The notes beneath the pieces are model-generated. The model did not search any database. It saw only the letters and a list, made by a program, of their open reading frames with translations, and had not been told where the DNA came from. A stretch of 64,000 bases of DNA, taken from Puccinellia tenuiflora. Lineage: Eukaryota; Streptophyta; Magnoliopsida; Poales; Poaceae. Both the position numbers and the translations under genes were made by a program. Below, in pieces: positions 22,258 to 32,660 of the stretch; position 1 is the first letter of the stretch; each line of letters starts with the position of its first letter. The stretch lies in NCBI GenBank assembly GCA_012064385.1, contig QRDG01001387.1, positions 248,001 to 312,000 of the forward strand, in the 5' to 3' direction.

Positions 22258-22863
22258 ATGGCGCCGAAGAAGGAGATTGGAGAGTCCTCGGCCGCACCGG
22301 CGAAGCGTGGGAGGGGTCGCCCGCCGAATCGAGGGCGTGGCGGCGGCGGCCGCCGCGGTGGCGGTGTGCGTGGTCGAGGCCGTGGTCCAGGCGTCGGCGG
22401 TGATGCCGCAGATGCGATGGGTGAGGGTGGCAGAAACTCTTCTCCTGCTCGGTCTGACTCGCCGATTGGAGGCTTCTGGGATGAGTTTCCCATCTCTGAG
22501 TTCGTGCTGACGCTGTATGCGCCTGTCACGCGTATTCAATGGCTTCCCCGAGCTATTGTTGATGCGCTGGAGGGTGAAGGTCCCTTTCGGTTTCTCCTTC
22601 ACCGGATTGGTGCTCGCCAGGGGCCTTGGGAGGTCTTCGCTTGGGTCGTCATAAGCCATGAAGGTGGGGAGGTCCGCAGGCGGGCGGAGTTCTATAGCGG
22701 CTGGAAAGCCTTTGCCAGGTTTTATCATCTGGCGCCTCCCTTCATCGTTCGCTACCAGCTGAAGCGCCGGACTGGAGTCTTCTACATCAAGGTCTTCGAC
22801 GGCTCTCTTTGTCTCAAGGAATGGGAGGAGAGCGATGACGATATGACGCCGCCTCCAGCCTAG
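22258..22863 (+). CDS. Antisense gene 2 (aORF2) of C1: AT-hook plus B3-like DNA-binding protein
   Basis: An intact 201-residue frame. Residues 16-25 contain an AT-hook (KRGRGRPP), followed by a Gly/Arg-rich stretch. Residues about 88-185 follow the pattern of a plant B3 domain: IQWLPRAIVDALEGEG, then GPWEVFAWVV, then SGWKAFARFYHL at about 147-158, then FYIKVFDG. An acidic tail, EEWEESDDD-like, precedes MTPPPA. The B3 assignment is my reading of the motif pattern, not a search result. The protein would be nuclear and bind DNA, perhaps the element's own repeats or LTR. It is 95% or more co-linear with the C2 copy and differs mostly by conservative changes, although the rest of C1 is full of stops. 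That suggests it was maintained by selection until recently. Confidence 0.7.
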   Translation: MAPKKEIGESSAAPAKRGRGRPPNRGRGGGGRRGGGVRGRGRGPGVGGDAADAMGEGGRNSSPARSDSPIGGFWDEFPISEFVLTLYAPVTRIQWLPRAIVDALEGEGPFRFLLHRIGARQGPWEVFAWVVISHEGGEVRRRAEFYSGWKAFARFYHLAPPFIVRYQLKRRTGVFYIKVFDGSLCLKEWEESDDDMTPPPA

Positions 22864-23445
22864 GTTTAGGTCACCCAGTAGCCGGCTTCATTTGTGTGCG
22901 AGGTTGTCCGCCTGTGGATTCCCTCTTTTTGATTCTTGTATTTTGCTTCACTTCGCAGTTGCTTGTAATCCTTTGAATTCACTGCTATGTTTCCAGCTTA
23001 ATGCTTGAAGTTGGATGTTGTTGTCCGTTGTGTCGTTGTATCTTTGTGCTGAATGCCGGCTTCGGGCTCCTGTTTGTATTCTGCGTCCGGTTTCCGGGCC
23101 TCCGCAGCCGGTAAACGGCGTTTTTTATACATAGAGCGGATGATGAAGCGGTTAGCTTGTTCAATTGGCTGTAGAAGTTGCTTTTATTTTGTTAAGCTCA
23201 GTTATCCGCTCGCCCGTAGCCATTCCTGCCGTAGTTCGCGTACACTTCACCGTCAAGCGGGATCGTGTGCACTACTGTAACGTTACGGTTCTGGTTATTA
23301 GGCCAGGGTTTTTTCAGCCGGCAACGAGTTTTGTTATTACGTTTTTCGCATACAGTCGGACTCCAGGTTATTCTCTTGCCGGCTTTACCGGATTCGAAGA
23401 GGTAACCGTTTAGCGTCGTGTAGTTAATCGTCCATAATAGGAGAA
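22864..23445. other. C1 spacer between aORF2 and the end of pol
   Basis: No protein is encoded here. It contains the 3' flank of aORF2 and CTTGCCGG-rich segments that also occur in C2 (52470-53150 and 55870-56550). It separates two converging transcription units, aORF2 on the plus strand and pol on the minus strand. Confidence 0.6.
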
Positions 23446-23926
23446 AAAGTTGCCGACTGCCGGCTTGGCCGAGTTTGCAGAATGATGTTTTTATCAGCCG
23501 GCACTACTTTCCTTTAAGCGTTTTTTCACGTTTTTAGCATCCTCCAGCTTATTCTCTTGCCGGCCTTAACCGGATCGAACGAGGTAGCCGTTTATTTAGA
23601 TCTTATTCACGCTACCCGGCACGGAAGGAAGTTTGCCGGCTGCCGGGTGCCGGAAGATTAAAAAGGAAAAGCGAAAAAACTGCGAAAAATTGATTCATGT
23701 GCTCATCATTTCATTTCTTTATTGATAGCATAGGTGATACATACATGACACTTGCTCAAGTGTAGAATCGGTGCAAGAGTGAGGCATTCCATGGCCTTTC
23801 CGTTTCATCGCCTTCCTTGTCCATCTTGTCCTTCTTGTGCGCGGGCGTCGATCAGGTTAGTAGGCATTCATTGATGAGTGCTTTGCTCACGATGATGAAC
23901 GGTCCCCTCCCAGGGTGATGACAGCT
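23446..23926 (-). repeat. Redundant copy of the pol 3' end, ending at an assembly gap
   Basis: This 480 bp repeats 25651-26118, including the CTCTTGCCGG segment and the last codons of pol, with scattered substitutions and single-base indels. It stops inside pol at a single N (23927). An LTR insertion makes only a 5-bp duplication, so this repeat is best explained as overlapping contig ends or a join between two copies of the family. Confidence 0.75.
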
Positions 23927-23927
23927 T
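23927..23927. other. Single N: assembly gap
   Basis: The base is N. The left side is Tat pol; the right side is the inside of an unrelated LTR. Continuity across this point should not be assumed. Confidence 0.97.
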
Positions 23928-25637
23928 NCTTCACTCTCAAATTCCAACCAAGCAACAAATGCTTTGGGGGAAAAGAGAGGAAGAACAAGGGATGAACACA
24001 GAGCAACCCCAAAATCTAGATCCACTAGATTCCCTCACTTAGAGGGGATTTTGATTGGTGGAATGGTAGATCTGGATCTCCTCTCTTGAATCCCTAAGTT
24101 TGGGCAAGAATCATTGAGGGATTGAGAGGAATCAAACTCACAAGGTTAACAATGTAGGAGAGAGGAAACAAGTGGCAAGAACCAGCAGCCAGGTTTTGGG
24201 GAAGAAGAGGCTTTTTATAGCCTCCCCCAAAAACTAGCCGTTGGGGCCTTTTCAGGCCGGAGACTCCGGTGTAAGTGGACCGGAGACTCCGGCCTGGGCC
24301 GGATATTCCGGCCAGGATCCGGGCACCTCGGGTCATTGGGGCAGGCCGGACATTCTGGCCAAGAGGGCCGGAGACTCCGGTCAACCTCCGGTGTCCCTCC
24401 GGACCCCTATCCAGTACCGCCCCACAAAGAGGCAAAGAGCTGAGAAAATCCTGGGGCCGGAGATTCCGGGTCCATTGGGCTGGAGACTCCGGACCATCTC
24501 CGGGGTATCTCCGGACCCCAGTCCAGTACCGCACCGTAGCAACATCAATTCGGCAGTGAAAAACAGGAGACTGGAGATTCTGGTCATTTGGGCCGGAGAC
24601 TCCGGTGGGACCGGAGACTCCGGGACATCTCCGGGGTAGATCCAACAGAAAAATCAGAACCCCATAACTTTTGCAAATGAACTCCGTTTTCGATAATCTT
24701 GGACTCGTTGGAATCATCACAATGAGCACAACAAGGTTATGCAGAGAAACATCATAGTCCAACAATATATTGTAAAACCAAATGGGGAAAGTTTAAAAGC
24801 TCTTTTTCGCAAACCGAAAAACCGTTTCTTTTGCAATTGAAGTCCGAATGAAGCAAAACTAATTTTGTTGGAAAGAGGACGACAAAAGCAACCTTAGAAA
24901 ATGGCAAACTAGCAAAGGAGATTTTGCAAGGAAATGGAAGAGATAAATCTCCCACACGGATGAACCGGCTAAATCTCCAATACCGAAACCGCAAAAGAAG
25001 ACGCATATGAAAACCGTATTCGGTGAACTTGGCTTTGTCATGACGAGCACGACAAGCACCAAGACCACACCACGATAAGAGACAAATAAGAACCAATAAA
25101 GATGATTGCAAGGATGCAAAGGGTTGAGCTCTCCACGAATGATACGGTCAAGTTACTCGGTCGAGAGCCCCTCTTGATAGTACGGTTATCTATCCTATAA
25201 TCCGGTCTCTCACTACACATCATGAGACCGGTAAAATAGAAACCCTATCAAGATCATACCTTTGCCTTGCGCATTAATCCACTTGAGGTCAATGAAGACG
25301 ATCTTCGTCTCCTCAAGACGTACCACCTTCTTGATTGTGCTTCGCTTGGTGAAGATTCACATGTGGCTCCCCCATACACCAAGATGGGAGAAGCACCACC
25401 TCGGCATACCTTCACTTGGCCTTTGTCTTGATGACGAACACCTTGGCCTTGACTAACAAATAATCTTCTTCCCTTAACCTCGACTCCAACACATGGAGAA
25501 CAAGCAAGACCTTGACTCCAACAAATGGAGACAAGCAAGCTAATGGACACCTACAAATATAGCTCAATGCAAATATTAGTCCATAGAGATTGTCATTAAT
25601 TACCAAAACCATGCATGGGGGCAACCATGCACTTTCA
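23928..25637 (-). mobile_element. Partial LTR of another retrotransposon family (D)
   Basis: On the minus strand it begins TGAAAGTGCATGGTTGCCC, an LTR start I have seen in Triticeae repeats, at 25637. It has a TATA box (CTATAAAAAG) at 24211-24220 and then a leader-like region up to the N. The left end is lost in the gap. The right flank TTCGT corresponds to ATCGT or CCGT in the uninterrupted Tat copies, placing the insertion just downstream of pol in C1. The length of about 1.7 kb fits one LTR. No PBS or coding sequence is seen. Confidence 0.65.
24250..24635. repeat. Array of CCGGAGACTCCGG palindromes in LTR D
   Basis: About ten exact or near-exact copies of the 13-bp palindrome CCGGAGACTCCGG or its variants (CCGGATATTCCGG, CTGGAGATTCTGG and others) occur within 385 bp. 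On the minus strand they lie upstream of the TATA box, in U3. Confidence 0.8.
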
Positions 25638-25961
25638 TTCGTGATAAGAGAAAGAGTTGCCGTCTGCCGGCTTGGCCGAGTTTGCAGAACGATGTTTTTA
25701 TCAGCCGGCATTACTTTCCTTTAAGCGTTTTTTCACATTTTTAGCATCCTACAGCTTATTCTCTTGCCGGAATTACCGGATTCGAAGAGGTATCCGTTTA
25801 GAGCTTATTCACGCTACACGGCCGCGGGAGGGAAGTTTGCCGGTTGCCGGAGCAGCCGGAAGATTAAAAAGGAAAAGCAAAAAACTGCAAAAAATTGGTT
25901 CATGTGCTCATCATTTTCATTCCTTTATTGATAGCTTGGGTGATACATACATGGTGCTTGC

Positions 25962-28900
25962 TCAAGTGTAGAATCGGCGTAAGAGTGAAGCGTTCCATGG
26001 CCTCTCTGTTTCATCGCCTTCCTTGTCCATCTTATCCTCTTTGTGCTCGCGGGCGTCGATTAGGTAGTAGGCATCATTGATGAGCGCTTTGCTCACGATG
26101 AAAGGTCCCTCCCATGGTGATGACAACTTGTGCATGTTTTTGGTTTCCTGGATTAGCCGGAGCACGAGATCTCCTTCGCGGAAGCGGACATGCCTGGTTC
26201 TCCGGCTGTGGTAGTTGTGCAGCTGCTGTTGGTACATTGTCGATCTTGATTCGGCGAGTTGGCGTGCTTCCTCGAGCAGGTCCATTCCGTCTTCGTAAGC
26301 TTGTTTGGCCTCCGCCTCCATGAACAGGACGATCTGAGGTGCGTCGTGCTCGATGTCGGTTGGCATGATGGCTTCAACTCCATGGACGAGGAAGAAAGGG
26401 CTGAAGCCGGTTGAGCGATTAGGAGTTGTCCTTAAGCTCCAGAGGACGGATGGTAGCTCCTCCAGCCATGCGCCGGCTGCTCACTCAAGTGGCTCGAGTA
26501 GCTGAGGTTTGATGCCGGCCAAGATGAGTCCGTTCGCCAGCTCGACATGCCCATTTGATTGCGGATGCGTGACGGAAGCGACGTCGAGCCGGATGCCGGC
26601 TCTGCCGCAGAACCTGGCGAATTCACCCTTGACGAAGTTGGAGCCGTTGTCCGTGATGATGCTGTTGGGGTAGCCGAAGCGGTAGATGATGCTCTTGAAG
26701 AACTTGATAGCTGTGGGACCATCCAGCTTCTTGATCGGCTTGGCTTCGATCCACTTCGTGAACTTGTCGACGGCTACCAGCAGGTGTGTCATGCCGCCGC
26801 TTGTTCTTTTCAACGGGCCAACCATGTTGAGTCCCCAGACGGCGAACGGCCATGTGATGGGAATTGTCTTGAGTGCCGCAGCCGGCGTATGCTTCTGCGT
26901 TGCGAATCGTTGACAGCCATTGCAGAGTCGGACTAGCTGGTTTGCATCCGCCAGTGCAGTCGGCCAGTAGAAACCATGCCGGAATGCTTTGGACACGATT
27001 GCCCTTGATGACGCATGATGGACGTATTCGCCTTGGTGAATTTCTCTAAGGATTTTGATTCCTTCTTCTTGGCTTACGCAGCGCTGGAAGATGCCTTAGA
27101 TGCTGCGTTTGTACAATTTGTTGTTGATGATGGTGTAGGTGCTTGCTCGACGTTTGATTTGCCTGGCGGCGAGCTCGTATGCCGGTAGTTCGTCGTTGGC
27201 GAGGTAGGCGAGGAAGGGTTGCGTCCATGGCAGAGCTTCTTCGATGACAAGGACTTTGACGGCTTCCGGCTTGAGAGCAGTCAACCCGTCCGGCTCCGTG
27301 TTCTGGGGCATCCGGATGGAGTCGGAGCCTGGACATGGCTTGATAGATGGCTTGTGTAGCTTTTTGAGGGCGACGCCGGGTGGAATCTCTTGCCGGAGGG
27401 AGCCGATGTTCGCCAATGTGTCAGCCGCCTCGTTGTTGGAGCGGTGGATGTGGTGGAATTCGCATCCGTCGAATCATCCCGCGAGTTGCTGGGCGTAGAA
27501 GCGGTAGGCGGCCATGTTGGGGTCCTTGGCCTCCCAATGCCCGATGGTCTGCTGGACCACCAAGCCGGAATCTCCATAGCAGAGGATCCGCTTGATGTTC
27601 ATGGCTTTGGTGAGCTTGAGGCCGTACGCGAGTGCTTCATATTCAGCTACGTTGTTGGACGCCGTGAAGTGGATTTGTAGCACGTACTCGAGCCGGCATC
27701 CCTTGGGAGAGGTGAGGACGACTCCGGCTCCGAGTCCCCAGTATCTTTTGGAGCCGTCGAAGTGCATGATCCAATGTTGGCCGGAATCGGGAGGCGGCGG
27801 AATATGTTCCGTCTCCGTCCAGTCGACGAGAAAATCGGCGAGCACTTGAGATTTTATAGCTGTTATTTTGTCGTAGTCAACTCCGTGCGCCGTGAGGTTG
27901 ATCGCCCATTTCGCGATTCTGCCGGCTGCGGCTTTGTTGCATATGATTTCGGCGAGCGGAGCCTCGCTTATCACCTTGATCGGATGCTCTTGAAAGTAGT
28001 GCTTCAGTTTCTTGGCCGCCATGTATACGCCGTACGCGAGCTTCTGGTAATGCGGGTAGTTTTGCTTCGATTGCGAGAGCACTTCGCTGAGGTAGTAAAC
28101 AGGCCGCTGCACCAGCTGCTGCTTGCCGGCTTCTTCTCGTTCCACCACCAGGACGACGCTGACGACTCGGTTCGAGGCAGCAATGTATAGGAGCATGGGC
28201 TCCTTCGAGATTGGAGGCGCTAGAATGGGGGTGGTGACGAGAGCGCGCTTGAGCTCGATGAAGGGGGCGTCGGTCGCCTCGCTCCAGGCGAACTTGTCCG
28301 TTTTCTTCAACAGGTGATACAGCGGGAGAGCTTTTTCTCCAAGCCGGCTGATGAAGCGGCTGAGGGAGGCGAGACAGCCGGTGAACTTTTGGATGTCCTT
28401 GACGCTTCTTGGTCGTCGCATGTTCTCGATGGCGGCGATCTTCTCCGGGTTGGCTTCAATTCCTCGCGCCGATACGAGGAAACCGAGCAGCTGTCCGTCT
28501 GGCATGCCGAATACGCATTTCTCCGGGTTGAGCTTCATCTGTAACCGTCGTAAGTTGTCGAATGTCTCCTTGAGGTCATCGAGTAGAGTGCGCTTCTCCT
28601 TGGTTTTGATGACGATGTCGTCGACGTATGCGTGCGCGTTGCGACCGATTTGATCGTGCAGGCACTTCTGCATGCATCGCTGGTATGTTGCCCTAGCGTT
28701 CTTCAAGCCGAACGACATGGTGGTGTAGCAGAACGGTCCGTAGGGGGTGATGAAGGCGGTCTTAAGTTGGTCGTCCGGGTTCAGCGGTATCTGATGGTAA
28801 CCAGAGTAGGCGTCGAGAAGGGAGAGGAGGTCGCAGCCGGTTGTGGAGTCGATCACTTGGTCGATGCGCGGCAAGGCGAAGGGGTCTTTGGGGCAGACCT

Positions 28901-29188
28901 TGTTGAGGTGGGTGTAATCGATACACATCCTCCACTTTTTGTTTTTCTTGAGTACTAGGACCGGGTTAGCTAGCCATTCTGTATGGCTGCAAGCAGCCTG
29001 GCTATTTCTTCTCCTATTATCTTTCTCCTTTCTTCTGCGAAACGGCGTAAGGACTGTTTGACCGGCTTCGCGTCTGGCCGGACATGTAGAGAGTGCTCGG
29101 CGAATTTCCTCGGTACATCAGGCATGTCCTTGGGGGACCACGCGAAGATGTCCCGGTTCTCACGGAGGAATTCGACGAGCTCACTTTC
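25962..29188 (-). pseudogene. pol of C1: RT, RNase H, archaeal-type RNase H, integrase
   Basis: From Met 28928 to the natural end NASLLRRFYT at 25962 one frame is kept for nearly 3 kb, broken by stops at 27474, 27096 and 26481. RT keeps AYVDDIVIK; its RNase H region (LLYIAASNR, YYLSEVLSQSKQNYP) follows. A second RNase H of archaeal type begins at MHFDGSKRYWG, which marks the Tat lineage. The integrase has the HX..H/CNGC zinc finger, but the first catalytic Asp is Asn (WGLNMVGP, where C2 has WGLDM), so it should be inactive. The part upstream of 28928 is damaged by a small deletion near 28980. The first stop replaces the Cys of LTGCFDG and the third an Arg. Confidence 0.9.
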
Positions 29189-30931
29189 CTATTTGGGGTC
29201 CAGGTTCGCCCCCACCATGACGAACTTGGACTTGTCGTTGTCGTCGAAGTAGATCTTCTTAGTGTCTTGCACCGCCTGTAAATTTGATTCGCTATCCGGC
29301 TTGGCCGACTCCGGTATTTCCAGCTTCTCTTCGTTGGCCTTGCGCTTGAATTGCCGCATCTTTTTGTTGCAGACCATGGTCTCGGCCACCTTCGCGCTGT
29401 CTGTGGCGCAGGCGATGGAGCGCTTGTAGTCCCCGGAGATGGTGATGATTCCGCGTGGTCCTGGCAGCTTCATCTTGAGGTAGGCGTAGTGAGGTACCGC
29501 CATGAACTTGGCGAGCGTCGGCCGCCCAAGAATGGCGTGGTAGGCGCTGGTGTGGTCAACCACCTCGAACGAGACGGTCTCGCGGCGGTGGTTGTCCTTG
29601 GTGCTGAATAGGACGTCAAGCCGGATGAGCCCCATGGAGGAACCGGCACGCCCTGGTATGATGTCGTGGAAGACCGTCTGGCTTGGCATCAGGCCGGACT
29701 CGGAGACACCCAACTTCTCCAGCGTGTCACGATAGAGTATGTTGATGCTGCTACCTCCATCGATGAGGACGCGAGCGAAGGTGCATGCGCGCTTGGGGGA
29801 GATGAGCATGGGCTCCAGAACTAGAGCGTAGCCGCCTGGGTTGGGCATCAGCTCCGGGTGGCCGCGGCGGTCCCACGTGATCGCCTCTTCCGACCAGTTG
29901 AGGTACTGGGGGACGGGTGGAACCACAGCGTTCACTTCCTTGAATCGTTCTCGCCGGCTTCGCTTGTCATCCCGCTCGCTGACGAACATGATGTAGGCGG
30001 CGTCCGGGTTCTGGTATTCGTCGCGATCCCTTGGTGGTGGAGGTGGAAGACGTTCCCTCTGATCCTCGCGTTGGCGGTCATCGCGGTTCATGTCGTCGCG
30101 CCTCCGATCGTTCCGTCCGGCTTCGTCCGGAGGAGGAGGTGGATCCCGCCATTCGTGCGGTGGTGGCCTCGGACGGCCGAGGTTGCACTATCTCACAGTG
30201 TGGTTAGCCGGCCGGTCACCGTGGTTCCGGCACGGCCGGTCGAGCAAAGACTCATAGTTGTTCCTCGCCCTCGTCCAGCGCATGTCGTTGCTTGTTCTCA
30301 TGCGGCGGTTGTTGAAGCCGCCTGCCGACCTTCCCTCTGTCGTGGCGACGACCTTGGACTCAACGCGGTCGTCAGTGGACTTGCGCTTGTCGCACGTGTC
30401 GGGGTCACGCCGGGTTGATCTTCCTTCTTGCGCTTCTGTCCGGCTTCGTCGTGTAGCCGGCTCAGCTGTGATGATCCTCCCGGCTTCGTCGAGTCGGATC
30501 GGGTTGGTCATGCCCGCGTCGGCGGTGACGTACTCGTCGGCGATTGCCATGAGGTGCGCCATGGTCTTCGGGGTTTTCCTCAGGAGTTTATGTTTGACTA
30601 GAGTCTGGTCCTTGCAGCCCTGGACGAAGTACCCGACGTCTTGGAATTCCGTGATTCCTTCGGAGGAATTGCGCAGACCGGTCCATCGCATGAGATAGGC
30701 ACGGTCCGACTCGTCGTCCTTCTGCTTGCACATCGCGAGCAGCTGCGCGTTGCCTAGACGCAGGTAGGTGTCGGTGAAGTTGCGATTGAACACTTCTTCG
30801 AAGTCCAGCCAGCTGTTGACGCTTTCAGCCGGAAGGCTGTTCAGCCAAGTGCGAGCCGATCCCTGGAGCATGAGCGGCACGTTGATGACGGGATTGATGA
30901 GAGTGTTCTTCTCCCTCAACAACGCCAACAA
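29189..30931 (-). pseudogene. Gag C-terminal half and protease of C1
   Basis: One frame covers this interval apart from a TAG at 30188-30190, where C2 has Gln (HTVRQCNLG). The gag portion carries MLQGSARTWLNSLPAES and FNRNFTDTYLR, the conserved retrotransposon Gag core, and a CRNHGDRPANHTVR zinc-knuckle-like segment. The aspartic protease has VLIDGGSSINILY, with IDGGS as the active-site loop, and AILGRPTLAKF downstream. The frame ends with DPK and a TAG at 29189-29191, a stop found at the identical place in C2. The first codons (EYLLALLREKNTLINP) do not match C2 and run into the neighbouring Athila-like LTR. Confidence 0.88.
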
Positions 30932-30938
30932 GTACTCT

Positions 30939-32660
30939 TGATACCCTGAAAGGAAGATAATATATTAGGGATAGGTTGAGCCTCCAAGTGCAGAGTATGT
31001 AGAAGTGGTAGTTTTTCCCCAAGAAGGTGACTCGAGGGTTTAATATCGAACTCTCGGGGAATCAGTAGTGTGGGTTTTATCTTCTTGTCCTTCTCTAGAT
31101 TTCCTGCAAACAAAATAGATTGCTTTGTGCCCTCAACCTCACCAAGTGGTTGTCAAGCACAAGGTGTGAGAATAATATTAAGATGATAATGAATGCAAAA
31201 CAGTAAATAAAAATGCAATGGTGGTGAATAAGTATGCAAGGATGATAGTAATGATGATGGATGGTATTTTTGGAGTTTTTATATGTGAATTCAAGAAGTA
31301 AAAGTGTTTTTGTATTTTCTGATTTTAAAATGGTTGAATGTAAAAGATGCTTAAAAGTGGTTGGAAAGTTGTTTCTTATGATTAAAAATGGACCGGGGTT
31401 CATGGTTTCACACATGCACTCTCTCTTTAATATAGTGTGGCAAATGAGTAGACATAGATTTAACATATGAGATTGCAAACAAGGTTAATGACATGTTACT
31501 AATTATATGGGCATCACGTCCTAGCATAGAGACCTTTTGATTATTAGTCTCACTTATACTCCACCAAGATGTGAACTAAATCATGCACCTTAGTAATTAA
31601 GATAACATCAGAGTATAGCTTTCAGATTAATGACATGAAGTGAAAATAAACACATGATGGATCTAGTCTTAGGTAGAGGCATGTCACTCCTCCTACCCTA
31701 CAACATGTTATTTTGGTTTATCCCTAGTGAGGTAACAAAGTAAGGTAAACACCCAATGGATCATGATATTAAGTTGTCAGCTTATCACTTCACCACCCCC
31801 GTTACTCCAACTAATGCACATGTTCCCCCACACACGCTCTCATAAACATGCTTGATCATAACAAGGATACAAGAACGGGGTACATAATATGCATCTACTT
31901 TCATAACTAAAATATAACATTGCAATCTCAACATATATTAACTCATAGAAAGATCCACCACAATGGTAATACAACGGTGACCGTAATCATGTTCAGCAGC
32001 TCATACGGTGCTAATTAGTGAAGCTCAAGAGAGAGAGAGATACATATGCTACTGCCACAAACCCATAGTCCATAGGTGGACTACTCCCTCTTCATCATGG
32101 AGACGGTGGAGATGTCGATGGAGAAAAAGGAGACCTCTCCGACAGGGCTCCGCCGGAGTTTCCCCCCTCCAATCTGCAGCCTCCTGGTCTCTGTTTCTTG
32201 TTTCTCTCGTGTGGCGGCTCCCCCTTCGGAGAACGTCGGGGGGCTCTTTATATAGGCGTTTTTAGGTCACGAGGAAGCTTCTGGGCGAAGGATCGACGCA
32301 AACGGGGCCACGAGGGCCAATTGGGATAGGCCCACGCGGCTACAGTACCTGGCCGCGTGGGACCCCCCTTTTGGTCTTCCGGCCTCTGTTCGTTGACTTC
32401 TTTCGCTCCTAAATCTTCTCCTTCCAAAATAATGACCCCCGTAAATTTATAGCTCATTATGACGTCGTTAAGGTCCTGAAACAAATAAGGAAAGAAATAG
32501 GGGTTTTCTGCCTGCGCAGGATTAATTCCATAAAAAGGGGATATCATCATAAATTACCAAAAATCATTACATAACAGTAATATACCCCTTATATGATGCA
32601 AATATGATTGGATTATGACTATTATAGTGCAAAGTTCATGTATGCATTTTAGATGCATCA
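30939..32660 (-). repeat. 3' LTR of an Athila-like gypsy element (Sabrina/WHAM type)
   Basis: On the minus strand the segment runs from TGATGCATCTAAAATGC to GGGTATCA, 1722 bp, with TGAT..ATCA termini. A TATA box (CCTATATAAAG) is at 32246-32256. The polypurine tract AAGCTTGGGGATGT abuts it at 32661, so it is the 3' LTR. From memory, this start and tract match the Sabrina/WHAM group of Triticeae. The sequence past its outer end, towards 30931, runs into Tat gag. Confidence 0.8.
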
